A stretch of DNA of 64,000 nt from the NCBI RefSeq assembly GCF_014650075.1, contig NZ_BMUG01000006.1, positions 62,001 through 126,000 of the forward strand, given 5' to 3'. This DNA is from Streptomyces microflavus. GTDB lineage: Bacteria > Actinomycetota > Actinomycetes > Streptomycetales > Streptomycetaceae. Position numbers and translations under genes: made by a program. Of the stretch, positions 26,431 through 34,655 are shown in pieces. Every line of letters starts with the position of its first letter. The stretch's first letter is position 1. The notes below the pieces were generated by a model. It was given only the letters and a program-made list of their open reading frames with translations. It was not told the origin of the DNA and ran no database searches.

Positions 26431-27981
26431 TCAGTAGGCCCCGCGGCCGTCGGTGACGGCGCGCACCGTACGGGCGAGGAGCCCCATGTCCGTGGCCACC
26501 GACCAGTTGTCGACGTACCAGAGGTCCAGCGAGACGGTCTCCTGCCAGGACAGGTCCGAGCGCCCGCTGACCTGCCACAGCCCGGTCAGCCCCGGCTTCA
26601 CGGCGAGCCTGCGGTGCTCCCGCTCGTCGTACCGGGACGCCTCCTCGGGCAGCGGGGGCCGGGGCCCCACCAGGGACATCTGCCCCAGCAACACGTTGAA
26701 CAGCTGCGGGAGTTCGTCGATCGAGGTCCGGCGCAGGGTCCGTCCCACCGGTGTCACCCGGGGGTCCCTGCGCATCTTGAAGAGCGGCCCGTCGACCTCG
26801 TTGTCCTCGGTGAGCTGCTCCTTGCGCGCCTCCGCGTCCGCCACCATCGTGCGGAACTTCCACATGGTGAAGGGCCGGTTGTGCTGACCCTGTCGGACCT
26901 GCCGGTGGAAGACGGGACCGCGCGAGGAGAACCGCACGCACAGCGCCACCGCGAGCAGCAGCGGGGAGAGCACCAGCAGCCCGAACAGGGCGCCGCTGCG
27001 GTCCAGCGCGGCCTTGAGCACCCCCTGCGGGCCACCGCGGAGCGGTGGCGCGATGTGCAGAAGGGTGAGCCCGGCCGCCGTCACCGGGCGGACCCGGCCG
27101 GCCGCGACGCCGGAGAGCTCGGAGACCACGGACAGGGCGACGCCCGCGTCGTGCAGTCCCCAGCCGAGCCGGCGCAGCCGGTCGCCGGTCAGCTGGGGCC
27201 CGGGAGCCACCAGCACCAGATCCGCCTCGTGGGCGTAGGCCCCGCCGAGCACCGTCGTCACATCGTCGTCCGCCGGGGCGGAGCCGAGCCGCCCCGGCAC
27301 CTGCACCCCCTCGTACCCTGGCCGGGCGGGCCCGACCGGTATCGCGGCGACCAGCCGATAGGCGTGGTCGGTACGGGAGTTGAGCAGCTCGGCCGCCCGG
27401 TCCAGGCCCGCGGCCTCGCCCACCAGCAGCACCCGGCGCACCGCCCGGCCCCGGCGTGCGGTGCGGGGCCAGCGGCGCAGCCCCTCCACGGCGGTGGCGA
27501 CCAGCAGCCCCGGCGCCACGGCCACGACAGCCGTGGCCGGGTCGACGGAACCCCCCGCCGCCGCGTGCAGGACGGCCAGTATCCCGAGGAGCACCAGCCA
27601 GTCGCCGAGGGCGCCGACCGCACCGCCCGGCTCTCCCCGCACCGGGTCCGCGTACCGCCCCCGCGCACCGCGCAGACCGGTCCACACCGCACCGGCCACC
27701 GCCGCGGCCAGCCAGGGGCGGGGCTGCTCGCCCAGGTGCAGCAGCAGCCAGGCCGGCCCGGCCAGCCCTATCAGGTCGGTCAGCGCGCCGACCGACGGAT
27801 GGTGCCCCGGCTTCCGGCGGGCCGGAGCCCGCTCGGCCGGGTCGCGCTCTGCTGTCGGGGCCCGCCACAGTTGTTCCAGGGCCGCCGTACGATTCCGGGA
27901 CGCGGCGGTGCGGGGACGCGGCGCGCCCCGGAGCCCTACCGGCCCGGATATGTCAGTTTCCGGTATTTCGACATGCCCCAT
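26431..27981 (-). CDS. Exopolysaccharide polyprenyl-phosphate sugar transferase (WbaP-like)
   Basis: A protein of about 516 residues. The N-terminal half has several membrane helices and a Rossmann-like region. The C-terminal ~190 residues are the bacterial sugar-transferase domain: FTMWKFRTM, RRTSIDELPQLFNVLLGQMS, LVGPRPPLPEEASRYDEREH and KPGLTGLWQVSGRSDLSW. These enzymes start repeat-unit synthesis by moving a sugar-1-phosphate onto undecaprenyl phosphate. The start is uncertain: ATG 27981 has GGGGGG three bases upstream, and GTG 27996 is a reasonable alternative. It converges with fcl. Confidence 0.9.
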   Translation of the reverse strand: MGHVEIPETDISGPVGLRGAPRPRTAASRNRTAALEQLWRAPTAERDPAERAPARRKPGHHPSVGALTDLIGLAGPAWLLLHLGEQPRPWLAAAVAGAVWTGLRGARGRYADPVRGEPGGAVGALGDWLVLLGILAVLHAAAGGSVDPATAVVAVAPGLLVATAVEGLRRWPRTARRGRAVRRVLLVGEAAGLDRAAELLNSRTDHAYRLVAAIPVGPARPGYEGVQVPGRLGSAPADDDVTTVLGGAYAHEADLVLVAPGPQLTGDRLRRLGWGLHDAGVALSVVSELSGVAAGRVRPVTAAGLTLLHIAPPLRGGPQGVLKAALDRSGALFGLLVLSPLLLAVALCVRFSSRGPVFHRQVRQGQHNRPFTMWKFRTMVADAEARKEQLTEDNEVDGPLFKMRRDPRVTPVGRTLRRTSIDELPQLFNVLLGQMSLVGPRPPLPEEASRYDEREHRRLAVKPGLTGLWQVSGRSDLSWQETVSLDLWYVDNWSVATDMGLLARTVRAVTDGRGAY

Positions 27982-28357
27982 GAACCCCCCAGTCACAGTC
28001 GCACCCCCACAAACGGGACGCATCCGTCGATCCCATGGACTGACGGATGCGCCCTCGCTCGGTGCACGATATCCACACACGTGCCATTTCGCTGGAGTTC
28101 TCGTGAAGTTCAGACGGCTCGGTTCAGACACCCGCGATCTGCCGTAACCAGCTGATCTCGCCTATGGGGGGCGGTTGTTGACGGATCAACGGCTGGGCAA
28201 GCGCTTGTGGAATGTGGTTCCCGGCGGCCCGAGGCGGAGGCTCTCACTCCGGCGCACGCCGGAGCGCAAGCACGAACCCCCTGGCGGCGACCTGCGCTGC
28301 CAGGGGGTTCGTGGTCCGTGGGCGGCCCGCCCGGGGTGGAAGGGGGCGCCCACGGGG
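27982..28357. other. Gene-free stretch with three hairpins
   Basis: About 375 bases without a credible gene. It holds the 5' leader of the sugar transferase, with a 10-bp stem (28019-28028 with 28042-28051, 13-base loop). It also holds a compact 8-bp hairpin (28247-28264) and the terminator described at 28271-28313. An AT-richer patch at 28070-28120 may carry the sugar transferase promoter. Confidence 0.5.
28271..28313. terminator. Strong intrinsic hairpin terminator
   Basis: A perfect 15-bp inverted repeat (CACGAACCCCCTGGC at 28271-28285 with its complement at 28299-28313) and a 13-base loop. It lies 45 bases beyond the stop of the sortase-anchored protein gene and is the likely end of the iron-regulated transcript. 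Confidence 0.8.
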
Positions 28358-30589
28358 TCAGGCGAGGCCGGTCGTGCGCCTCCTGGCCCGGCGGTGGATC
28401 AGCAGCCCGCCGCCAAGGAGCGCTGCCGCAAGGAGAGTTACCGACATCACAGTGATCCCGGTCGCCGCCAGGCTGCCGCCGGACGTCGTCCCCGTGCCGG
28501 TGTTGCCCCCGACGCTGCCGCCGCCCACCGTGGAGCCGGTGGAGCCTGCCGAGGAACCGGAGTCGCCGGAGGAGCCGGACGCCCCGGTGGAGGGGCCGCC
28601 GTCGCTGCTGCCGTTGCTTCCGTCACCTGTCGAACCGTCACCACCGGTGTCGGTGCCACCCGTTGTGGTGTCACCGGAGCCGCCGTTCCCGCCACCCGTG
28701 TCCCCGCCGGCAGCGCCGCCGGTGGCCTCGGTGACCGTCAGTGTGACCGGGGCGGTACGTGTGGTGCCGACGTCGTTGCGGAACTCGGCGCGGTAGCGGT
28801 AGCCGTCCTGGGCGCTCTTCGCGGTGAACGTCAGCACGGGCCCGGTGGCCCCGTCCAGCTCCCGCCAGGTCTGCGAGCCGTCGGTGCTGACCTGCCAGCG
28901 GACCGAGGGCTCCGGGGTGCCCTCCGCGCGTGCGGTGAGGGCCACTTCCTCCCCGGCCCTCACCGAGCGGTCGGCGGGCGCCCGGGTGACCAGGGGCGAG
29001 ACCTGCCGGGTGAGCCGGGTGATCTTCCCCTCGGCGGGGCTGGTCACGAAGACCGTGGCCCCGCCCGGCTCGACGGCGAGCGAGGCGGCGCCGAGCTGCG
29101 TCTGGTTGCCGGGCAGCGAGAGGTCCTTCGCCGCGGGGGTGAAGTCCGCGCTGTCGTACACGGTGAGTGTGCCGTTGTTGTCGTTGGCCGGGTCGGAGAG
29201 GTCGCCGCCGTCCTGCCAGGCGACGAAGGCGCGGCCACCGGCCGCGTCGAACGCGGCGTCCCGGGCCAGGTCCTTGCCGACGAGCGTCTTCACCGGCTTG
29301 CCCGTGGCGTCGAAGACCAGCACGGACCGGTCGACGCCCACCCACACCGCGCCGCTCGCCGGGTCGACCTCGGTGAACCCGGCGATGGAGTCGGTGCCCG
29401 GCAGGTCGAAGGAGGCCGTGACGGCGAAGGAGGCGAGGTCGACCCGGTGCAGCTTTCCGGCGGCGAAGTCGCTGAACCACACCGCGCCCCGGGCGTGATC
29501 GGCGGCGAACTGCGTGCCGCCCGGCAGTGTGAGGCTCCGGGTGGCCGTACCGGTCGCCCGCTCGACCTCGGAGAGCTTCGCGCCCTGGGCGACCAGCACC
29601 GTGCCCGGAGCCGTACCGGGGGCGATGTCCGTGATCGTCGACCCGGCGAGCCAGACGCCCGTGGCGGCCGCGTCGCCCGCCTTGGCGCTCCCGACGCCCC
29701 GCAGCGGGTAGTTGTAGACCACGCCGTCGCCCGGCAGCGGCCCGGAGATCCGTGCCGCTGCCGAGGCCCGCAGCGCACCGGTGGAGCCGGGGGCGTCGGT
29801 GATCCGGCTCTCCGCCTTCCCGTCCTCGGGGTTCAGCACGTACAGCCCGCGCTCGTCGGTGTCGGCCGTGTCGGGGAGGTTGTCCGCACCGACGTACAGC
29901 TTCTTCGAATCGGGGTGCAGGAGGAGTGCCAGCGGCTTGCCCGCCGAGGTGAAGTCGGCGACGGGCTTGTAGGAGACGGTCCCCGCCGGTACGTCGACAC
30001 CCCCGCCGCCCGGTTCGCCGGGCTCCTGGCCCGCGAAGGTCACGGGTATGCGCACATCCTGCGTACGGTCGCCGCTCGCGCGGTGGTCGGCCCGGGTGAC
30101 GACGGAGCACGGCACGTCGGCGCAGTCCAGGCCGTCGCCCTGGGACCGGATCTCGATCTCCACGTCGAAGGTGCCGCCGGGGCCGAAGGGCAGGGCGAGC
30201 TCACCCTCGTACGGATCGCCCTTGGGCACGATCCACTGCGAGTTCTTGGAACCGCCGCTCATGTCGGCGCCACCGAGGCAGGGGGAGGGGACCCGGTTCG
30301 CCCCGTTGTCCTTGCAGAGCGCGACGTAGATGCCGGACGTCGTTCCGTACCCCTCGCCGGTGACCCGGATCTTCGCGCCCGCCGGGTCGAGCCCGGTGGT
30401 GGCCGAGACGGTGAGCTTCTGGCCCTGGGGGCCGGTGGCGCTCTTCGGGGTGGCGGCGTCGGCGCTGACCGCGGCGCCGGTGGGGACCGCCGCGAGCAGG
30501 AGGGCGGCGACGGCGGCCGCGCCGAGTCGGCGGCCGGGTCTGCGCGGTCCGCCGGAGCCGGTCGGCGGGGTGCCCGGAGTGGGTGTCAT
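28358..30589 (-). CDS. Sortase-anchored (LAxTG) surface protein, iron-regulated context
   Basis: A 743-residue exported protein. A signal peptide (to about residue 45) is followed by a domain with GAKIRVTGEGYGTTSGIYVALC and VPCSVVTRADHRASGDRTQD, homologous to the smaller upstream protein. Next come a propeller-like region (~205-510; KLYVGADNLPD, GAVWVGVDRSVLVFD), an Ig-like domain (~515-605) and a Gly/Ser/Thr-rich wall spacer. The end carries the sorting signal LAATG, a membrane helix and RRARRR. ATG 30589 follows GAGGA. It would be linked to peptidoglycan by sortase. Its position behind an iron-box gene suggests expression under iron limitation, perhaps for iron or heme capture; ligand binding is inference. 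Confidence 0.85.
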   Translation of the reverse strand: MTPTPGTPPTGSGGPRRPGRRLGAAAVAALLLAAVPTGAAVSADAATPKSATGPQGQKLTVSATTGLDPAGAKIRVTGEGYGTTSGIYVALCKDNGANRVPSPCLGGADMSGGSKNSQWIVPKGDPYEGELALPFGPGGTFDVEIEIRSQGDGLDCADVPCSVVTRADHRASGDRTQDVRIPVTFAGQEPGEPGGGGVDVPAGTVSYKPVADFTSAGKPLALLLHPDSKKLYVGADNLPDTADTDERGLYVLNPEDGKAESRITDAPGSTGALRASAAARISGPLPGDGVVYNYPLRGVGSAKAGDAAATGVWLAGSTITDIAPGTAPGTVLVAQGAKLSEVERATGTATRSLTLPGGTQFAADHARGAVWFSDFAAGKLHRVDLASFAVTASFDLPGTDSIAGFTEVDPASGAVWVGVDRSVLVFDATGKPVKTLVGKDLARDAAFDAAGGRAFVAWQDGGDLSDPANDNNGTLTVYDSADFTPAAKDLSLPGNQTQLGAASLAVEPGGATVFVTSPAEGKITRLTRQVSPLVTRAPADRSVRAGEEVALTARAEGTPEPSVRWQVSTDGSQTWRELDGATGPVLTFTAKSAQDGYRYRAEFRNDVGTTRTAPVTLTVTEATGGAAGGDTGGGNGGSGDTTTGGTDTGGDGSTGDGSNGSSDGGPSTGASGSSGDSGSSAGSTGSTVGGGSVGGNTGTGTTSGGSLAATGITVMSVTLLAAALLGGGLLIHRRARRRTTGLA

Positions 30590-30661
30590 GTCATTCCTCG
30601 TCACAACGCGGGGAGCCCGGCCCCGGCGAGGAACGCCGGGACCGGGCCGATGGCTGGTGTC

Positions 30662-31198
30662 CTACACGAAGTCGATCGGCGTGTGGACGTCGTACTTGCG
30701 GTCGTTGGTGTCGGTGTGGTCGGCGCGGGTCACGACGGCGCACTCCACGGTGTCGCCGCAGACGTTGCCGCCGCCGAGGTCGGCCTTGACGTGTATCTGC
30801 ACGCTGAAGGTGCCGCCGGCGCCGAACGGCGAGGTGTTGGGGAGGCCGCCGCCCAGGCTGGAGACCCAGTGCGAGGCTCCGGTCGTGCCGGACTCGTCCT
30901 GGCCGCCGAGACACGGGGAGGGCTTGTTGGCGCCCTGCGCCCCGTCCACCACGCAGAGGCTGACGTAGACGCCCTGGCCGGGGTTGTAACCGCTGCCGGT
31001 GACGGTGATGTTCTGCCCGGTGGCGGTCGCCGTGTCCGGGGCGGTCAGCGACAGGTTGTACGTGGTGCCCCCGTCGGTGATCGTGCGGGTCCCGGTCGCC
31101 GCGGCGGCGGGGGAGGCGAGGGAGAGCGCCAGGGCGGCGGCGGAGAAGAGGGCGAGGCCCGTGCGGGCGACGGTACGGGTGGAGGGAACAGCACTCAT
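30662..31198 (-). CDS. Small secreted protein, neocarzinostatin-like fold, iron-box controlled
   Basis: A 178-residue exported protein with a clear signal peptide (ALFSAAALALSLASPAAAATG). The mature part has GQNITVTGSGYNPGQGVYVSLC and VCGDTVECAVVTRADHTDTND, with four cysteines probably forming two disulfides. The same pattern occurs in the first domain of the next gene and resembles the Ig-like fold of neocarzinostatin apoproteins. The ATG at 31198 has AAAGG upstream; the open frame further upstream is leader. The promoter carries a DtxR-type iron box. The function is unknown; binding of a small ligand such as heme or a siderophore is possible. Confidence 0.82.
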   Translation of the reverse strand: MSAVPSTRTVARTGLALFSAAALALSLASPAAAATGTRTITDGGTTYNLSLTAPDTATATGQNITVTGSGYNPGQGVYVSLCVVDGAQGANKPSPCLGGQDESGTTGASHWVSSLGGGLPNTSPFGAGGTFSVQIHVKADLGGGNVCGDTVECAVVTRADHTDTNDRKYDVHTPIDFV

Positions 31199-31251
31199 CG
31201 AATGAGCACCTTTCTCGGCATCGGAACCAGAACCACGGACACCCAGTCGAC

Positions 31252-31270
31252 TTAGGTAAGGCACACCTAA
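31252..31270 (-). promoter_or_regulatory. DtxR/DmdR/IdeR-type iron box
   Basis: The 19-bp near-palindrome TTAGGTAAGGCACACCTAA closely matches the consensus bound by Fe2+-loaded DtxR-family repressors (DmdR1 in Streptomyces). It lies 53 bases upstream of the small secreted protein start and overlaps the proposed -10, so repressor binding would block initiation when iron is plentiful. Confidence 0.9.
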
Positions 31271-31294
31271 GTCCAGTGATGTTGGGGTTGTCAA
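31266..31294 (-). promoter_or_regulatory. Candidate promoter overlapped by the iron box
   Basis: On the minus strand a TTGACA -35 (31294-31289) is followed, after a 17-base spacer, by CTTAGG (or TTAGGT after 18) as the -10, inside the iron box. The -10 is weak by consensus but the spacing is good. Confidence 0.6.
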
Positions 31295-31330
31295 CAAAGT
31301 TGCCCATGGGGTGGGGAAAAGCGATCGGAT

Positions 31331-33844
31331 TCAGCCGAACTCGACCGGCGGAAAGGCTTGTTCCGTCCAGATGGTCTTCCCGGCCGGGGTGTAACGCGTG
31401 CCCCACCGCTGGACGAGCTGGGCGACGATGAACAGCCCCCGCCCGCCCTCGTCGTCCTCGGCGCTGTGGCGCAGATGCGGCGAGGTGTGACCGGTGTCCG
31501 CGACCTCGCAGAGCAGGGTCCGGTCCCGGATGAGGCGCAGCCGCAGCGGCCCGCCCGCGTACCGGACCGCGTTGGTGACCAGCTCGCTGACGACCAGTTC
31601 GGTGGCGAAGGACAGCTCCTCCAGCCCCCAGACGCCCAGTTGACGGGTGGCCAGCTCCCGCGCGCGGCCCACGGCCACCGCCTCCGCCGGCAGCTCCCAC
31701 TCGGCGACCTGCCCCTCGTCCAGCTGACGGGTGCGGGCGAGGAGAAGGGCCGTGTCGTCGGCGGTCGTGGCGTCCGGCACCAGTTCGATGACGGCCCGGT
31801 CGCACAGCTCCTCCAGCGAGGCGCCGGGGACGCAGAGCACCCGGCCCAGCGCGTCGAGCCCCTGGTCGATGTCGTGGTCGCGGGCCTCCACCAGACCGTC
31901 CGTGAACAGCGCCAGCAGGCTCCCCACCGGCAGCTCGATCTCCATGGACTCGAAGGGCAGGCCCCCCAGCCCCAGCGGCGGCCCGGCCGGCAGATCCGGG
32001 AACATGACCCGGCCGTCGGGGTGCACCACGGCCGGCGGCAGATGCCCGGCCCGGGCCATGACGCACCGCCGCGACACCGGGTCGTACACCGCGTACAGGC
32101 AGGTCGCCCCCGTGGTCAGCTCGTCGTACGCGTCCGATGCCGGGCCGTTCCGGGTGCCCGGCCGCTCCTCCAGCGGCTGCCCCACCAGGTCGTCCAGCCG
32201 GGTCAGCAGTTCGTCTGGGGCCATGTCCAGCTGGGCGAAGGCGCGCACGCTCGTGCGGAGCCGCCCCATGGTGGCGGCCGCCTGGAGGCCGTGGCCGACC
32301 ACGTCCCCGACCACCAGGCCGACCCGGGTCCCGGAGAGCGGGATCACGTCGAACCAGTCACCCCCGACCCCCGTCACATCGTCCGACGGCAGATAGCGGT
32401 AGGCGATCTCGACCGCGGACTGCGGCGGCACATGGTGGGGCAGCAGCTGGCGCTGGAGGGCGAGGGAGGCGGAGCGTTCCCGGGTGAAGCGGCGGGCGTT
32501 GTCGATGCAGACCGCGGCCCGGGCCGCCAGCTCGTCCGCCAGGGCGACCTCGCCGTTGTCGAAGGTGTTCGCCGGACCGTGGGCGACCGTACGGCCGGAG
32601 GTGTCGGGGCGCGGACTCCGCAGGAAGGTGACGAGCCCGAGCACACTGCCGCCGACCCGCAACGGGACGACCAGGGTGTTGTCGTCCAGCACGAGCCCGC
32701 CGGAGGCCAGGCTGCGGTCCTGCGGCGAACCCGGCGGATAGGCGACCGGGGGATAGCGGTGGGCCTGGGTCCCCGGCGCGCCCGGATACAGCGGCTCGCC
32801 GGGATCGGCCATCCCCGGGTCCACGGAGTGCTCACCGACCCGCAGGAGGTCCATGGCCGCCGAGCTCCCGGACGCCGGAAGCTCCCCGCTCATCACCGTC
32901 GCCCGTGCGATGTCGACCCGTACGGTGGAGGCGAACTCCGGCACGGTCACCTCGGCGATCTCCTCGGCCGTGGTGACCACGTCCAGGACCGTGCCGATCC
33001 GGCGGCCGACCTCCACGAGCAGGGCGAGACGCTGCTGGGCGCGGTAGCGGTCTGAGATGTCGAAGGCGTCCTCGCAGACCCCGAACACATGCCCGTGGGC
33101 GTCCTCCAGCCGGTAGTAGGAGCACGACCACAGGTGCTCCGTCCCGGGGTCGCTGGGCGGCCGCCCCTGGAAGTGCAGGTCGAGGATGGGTTCGCCGGTG
33201 TCCAGCACGTGGTGCATCACGGCGTCGAGCGTCTGCGGGTACCCCGGGGTGACGAAACGGCCCCCGGAGTACAGCTGGTCGGCCCGCTGCCCCCGGTACT
33301 CGGCGAGCGGTTTGCCGATCTCCCGCTCGTAGGCGGTGTTGCTCCAGGTCAGCCGGAGGCGGGTGTCGTAGATGGCCAGGCCCACGGGCGACTGGGTGGC
33401 GAGCCCCTGGAGGAGGGCGAGCTGGGACTCCCACTGCCGCAGCGCCCCGAGCTCCGCCGCCACCAGCACCCGGACCGGCGCTCCGGCCGCGTCACCTCCG
33501 GCCGCACCCGCCAGCGGGCACATCGTGGTCGCCACCAGCAGCTCCCGGCCGTCCCGGTGACGCGCGAGGCGGATCTCGTTGCCGGAGTACGGGCCGGGGT
33601 CCGGGCGGTCGGCGGGGCCCGGGCGGTCCGATGCGGCCGGGAGGGGCCGGTCGACGGGCAGGGGCGACAGGAACGCGCTCAGGGGCCGTCCGGCGGCCTC
33701 GTCCGGGCCGTAGCCCAGCAGCTCGGCGGCGGCGGGACTCCACCCGACGACCGTGTCCCGGCCGTCCAGGACCACCGTGGCCGCCCTGGCGATGTCCAGG
33801 GGGCCACGGAAGTCGGCGGCATCCGCCGCTCTGGTCGCGCTCAC
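31331..33844 (-). CDS. PAS/GAF-sensing PP2C (SpoIIE-type) phosphatase with kinase-like ATPase domain
   Basis: About 837 residues. Two PAS-like segments come first (VVLDGRDTVVGWSPAAAELLGY; LAIYDTRLRLTWSNTAYERE), then a GAF region. A PP2C/SpoIIE phosphatase domain follows (DDVTGVGGDWFDVIPL, VGLVVGDVVGHGLQAA, LFTDGLVEARD). The C-terminal HATPase_c domain resembles anti-sigma kinases (FATELVVSELVTNAVRYAGG, DDEGGRGLFIVAQLVQRWG). Such Streptomyces proteins act in partner-switching control of alternative sigma factors, answering redox, light or ligand signals. GTG 33844 is the likely start, but no strong ribosome binding site is seen. No sigma or anti-anti-sigma gene is adjacent. Confidence 0.88.
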   Translation of the reverse strand: MSATRAADAADFRGPLDIARAATVVLDGRDTVVGWSPAAAELLGYGPDEAAGRPLSAFLSPLPVDRPLPAASDRPGPADRPDPGPYSGNEIRLARHRDGRELLVATTMCPLAGAAGGDAAGAPVRVLVAAELGALRQWESQLALLQGLATQSPVGLAIYDTRLRLTWSNTAYEREIGKPLAEYRGQRADQLYSGGRFVTPGYPQTLDAVMHHVLDTGEPILDLHFQGRPPSDPGTEHLWSCSYYRLEDAHGHVFGVCEDAFDISDRYRAQQRLALLVEVGRRIGTVLDVVTTAEEIAEVTVPEFASTVRVDIARATVMSGELPASGSSAAMDLLRVGEHSVDPGMADPGEPLYPGAPGTQAHRYPPVAYPPGSPQDRSLASGGLVLDDNTLVVPLRVGGSVLGLVTFLRSPRPDTSGRTVAHGPANTFDNGEVALADELAARAAVCIDNARRFTRERSASLALQRQLLPHHVPPQSAVEIAYRYLPSDDVTGVGGDWFDVIPLSGTRVGLVVGDVVGHGLQAAATMGRLRTSVRAFAQLDMAPDELLTRLDDLVGQPLEERPGTRNGPASDAYDELTTGATCLYAVYDPVSRRCVMARAGHLPPAVVHPDGRVMFPDLPAGPPLGLGGLPFESMEIELPVGSLLALFTDGLVEARDHDIDQGLDALGRVLCVPGASLEELCDRAVIELVPDATTADDTALLLARTRQLDEGQVAEWELPAEAVAVGRARELATRQLGVWGLEELSFATELVVSELVTNAVRYAGGPLRLRLIRDRTLLCEVADTGHTSPHLRHSAEDDEGGRGLFIVAQLVQRWGTRYTPAGKTIWTEQAFPPVEFG

Positions 33845-33960
33845 CGCGCCACACCGGCCTGGTCCATGGTCTTCAGAATCCGCCCTGGCCGGGGCAGGCA
33901 CAACTGCGGTACGCCCGCGCCACGGCCGATAGGAGCGGCCTCCGGCACCCGCGGGTGCGG

Positions 33961-34590
33961 TCAGCGCACGCCGTCGGGCCGGAACTGGACGCTGATCCGC
34001 GGCCCCACCGCCCGTGCCGTCTTGGGTACGGCGTGCTCCCAGGTGCGCTGGCAGCTGCCGCCCATGACGATCAGGTCGCCGTGCCCGAGCGGCCTGCGTA
34101 CGGGGGCGGGGCCCGGCCGGCGGGGCCGCAGCGCGAGGTGCCGGGGGGCTCCCAGGGAGAGGATCGCGACCATGGTGTCCTCGGTGGAGCCTCGGCCGAT
34201 CGTGTCACCGTGCCAGGCGACCCCGTCCCGGCCGTCCCGGTAGTAGCAGAGCCCGGCCGTGGTGAAGGGTTCACCGAGCTCGGCCCCGTAGTGCGCGCCC
34301 AGCGCCGTACGGGCGGCTTCGAGCGCCGGGTGCGGCAGGGGATCGCTGCGGCCGAAGAAGGCCAGCAGGCGGGGGACCGCCACCACCCGCTCGTACATCA
34401 CCCGCTGCTCCGCCCGCCAGGCCACGGCGCCCGCCAGCGTCTCGAACAGGGCGTCGGCCCCTTGGAGCCACTGCGGGAGTACGTCGATCCAGGCGCCGTG
34501 GCCGAGCTGCTCCCGGCGCACCCCGTCGAGCGGGCGGACGGCGACCTCGTCCCCCTGGTCGAAGAGCGAGGTCTGCAGGTGTACGGACAT
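33961..34590 (-). CDS. AlkB-like 2-oxoglutarate/Fe(II) dioxygenase
   Basis: A 209-residue protein of the AlkB family. It has the Fe(II)-binding His-x-Asp in GVAWHGDTIG, the distal His in TWEHAVPK, and the 2-oxoglutarate-binding arginines in GPRISVQFRPDG. FTTAGLCYYRDGRDG precedes the iron motif as usual. AlkB enzymes remove alkyl lesions from DNA or RNA bases by oxidative demethylation. It appears to be a single gene, with short gaps to both neighbours. Confidence 0.88.
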   Translation of the reverse strand: MSVHLQTSLFDQGDEVAVRPLDGVRREQLGHGAWIDVLPQWLQGADALFETLAGAVAWRAEQRVMYERVVAVPRLLAFFGRSDPLPHPALEAARTALGAHYGAELGEPFTTAGLCYYRDGRDGVAWHGDTIGRGSTEDTMVAILSLGAPRHLALRPRRPGPAPVRRPLGHGDLIVMGGSCQRTWEHAVPKTARAVGPRISVQFRPDGVR

Positions 34591-34655
34591 GGCACGAGCG
34601 TAACGCTATTCGTACAGGTGTGCGAACGAGTTGTGAAGGCCGGACCGGAACCACG

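Noticed and set aside
28247..28264. Compact 8-bp hairpin as a separate terminator
   Set aside because: The stem is short with a 2-base loop and lies directly beside a much stronger terminator, so an independent role is not supported.
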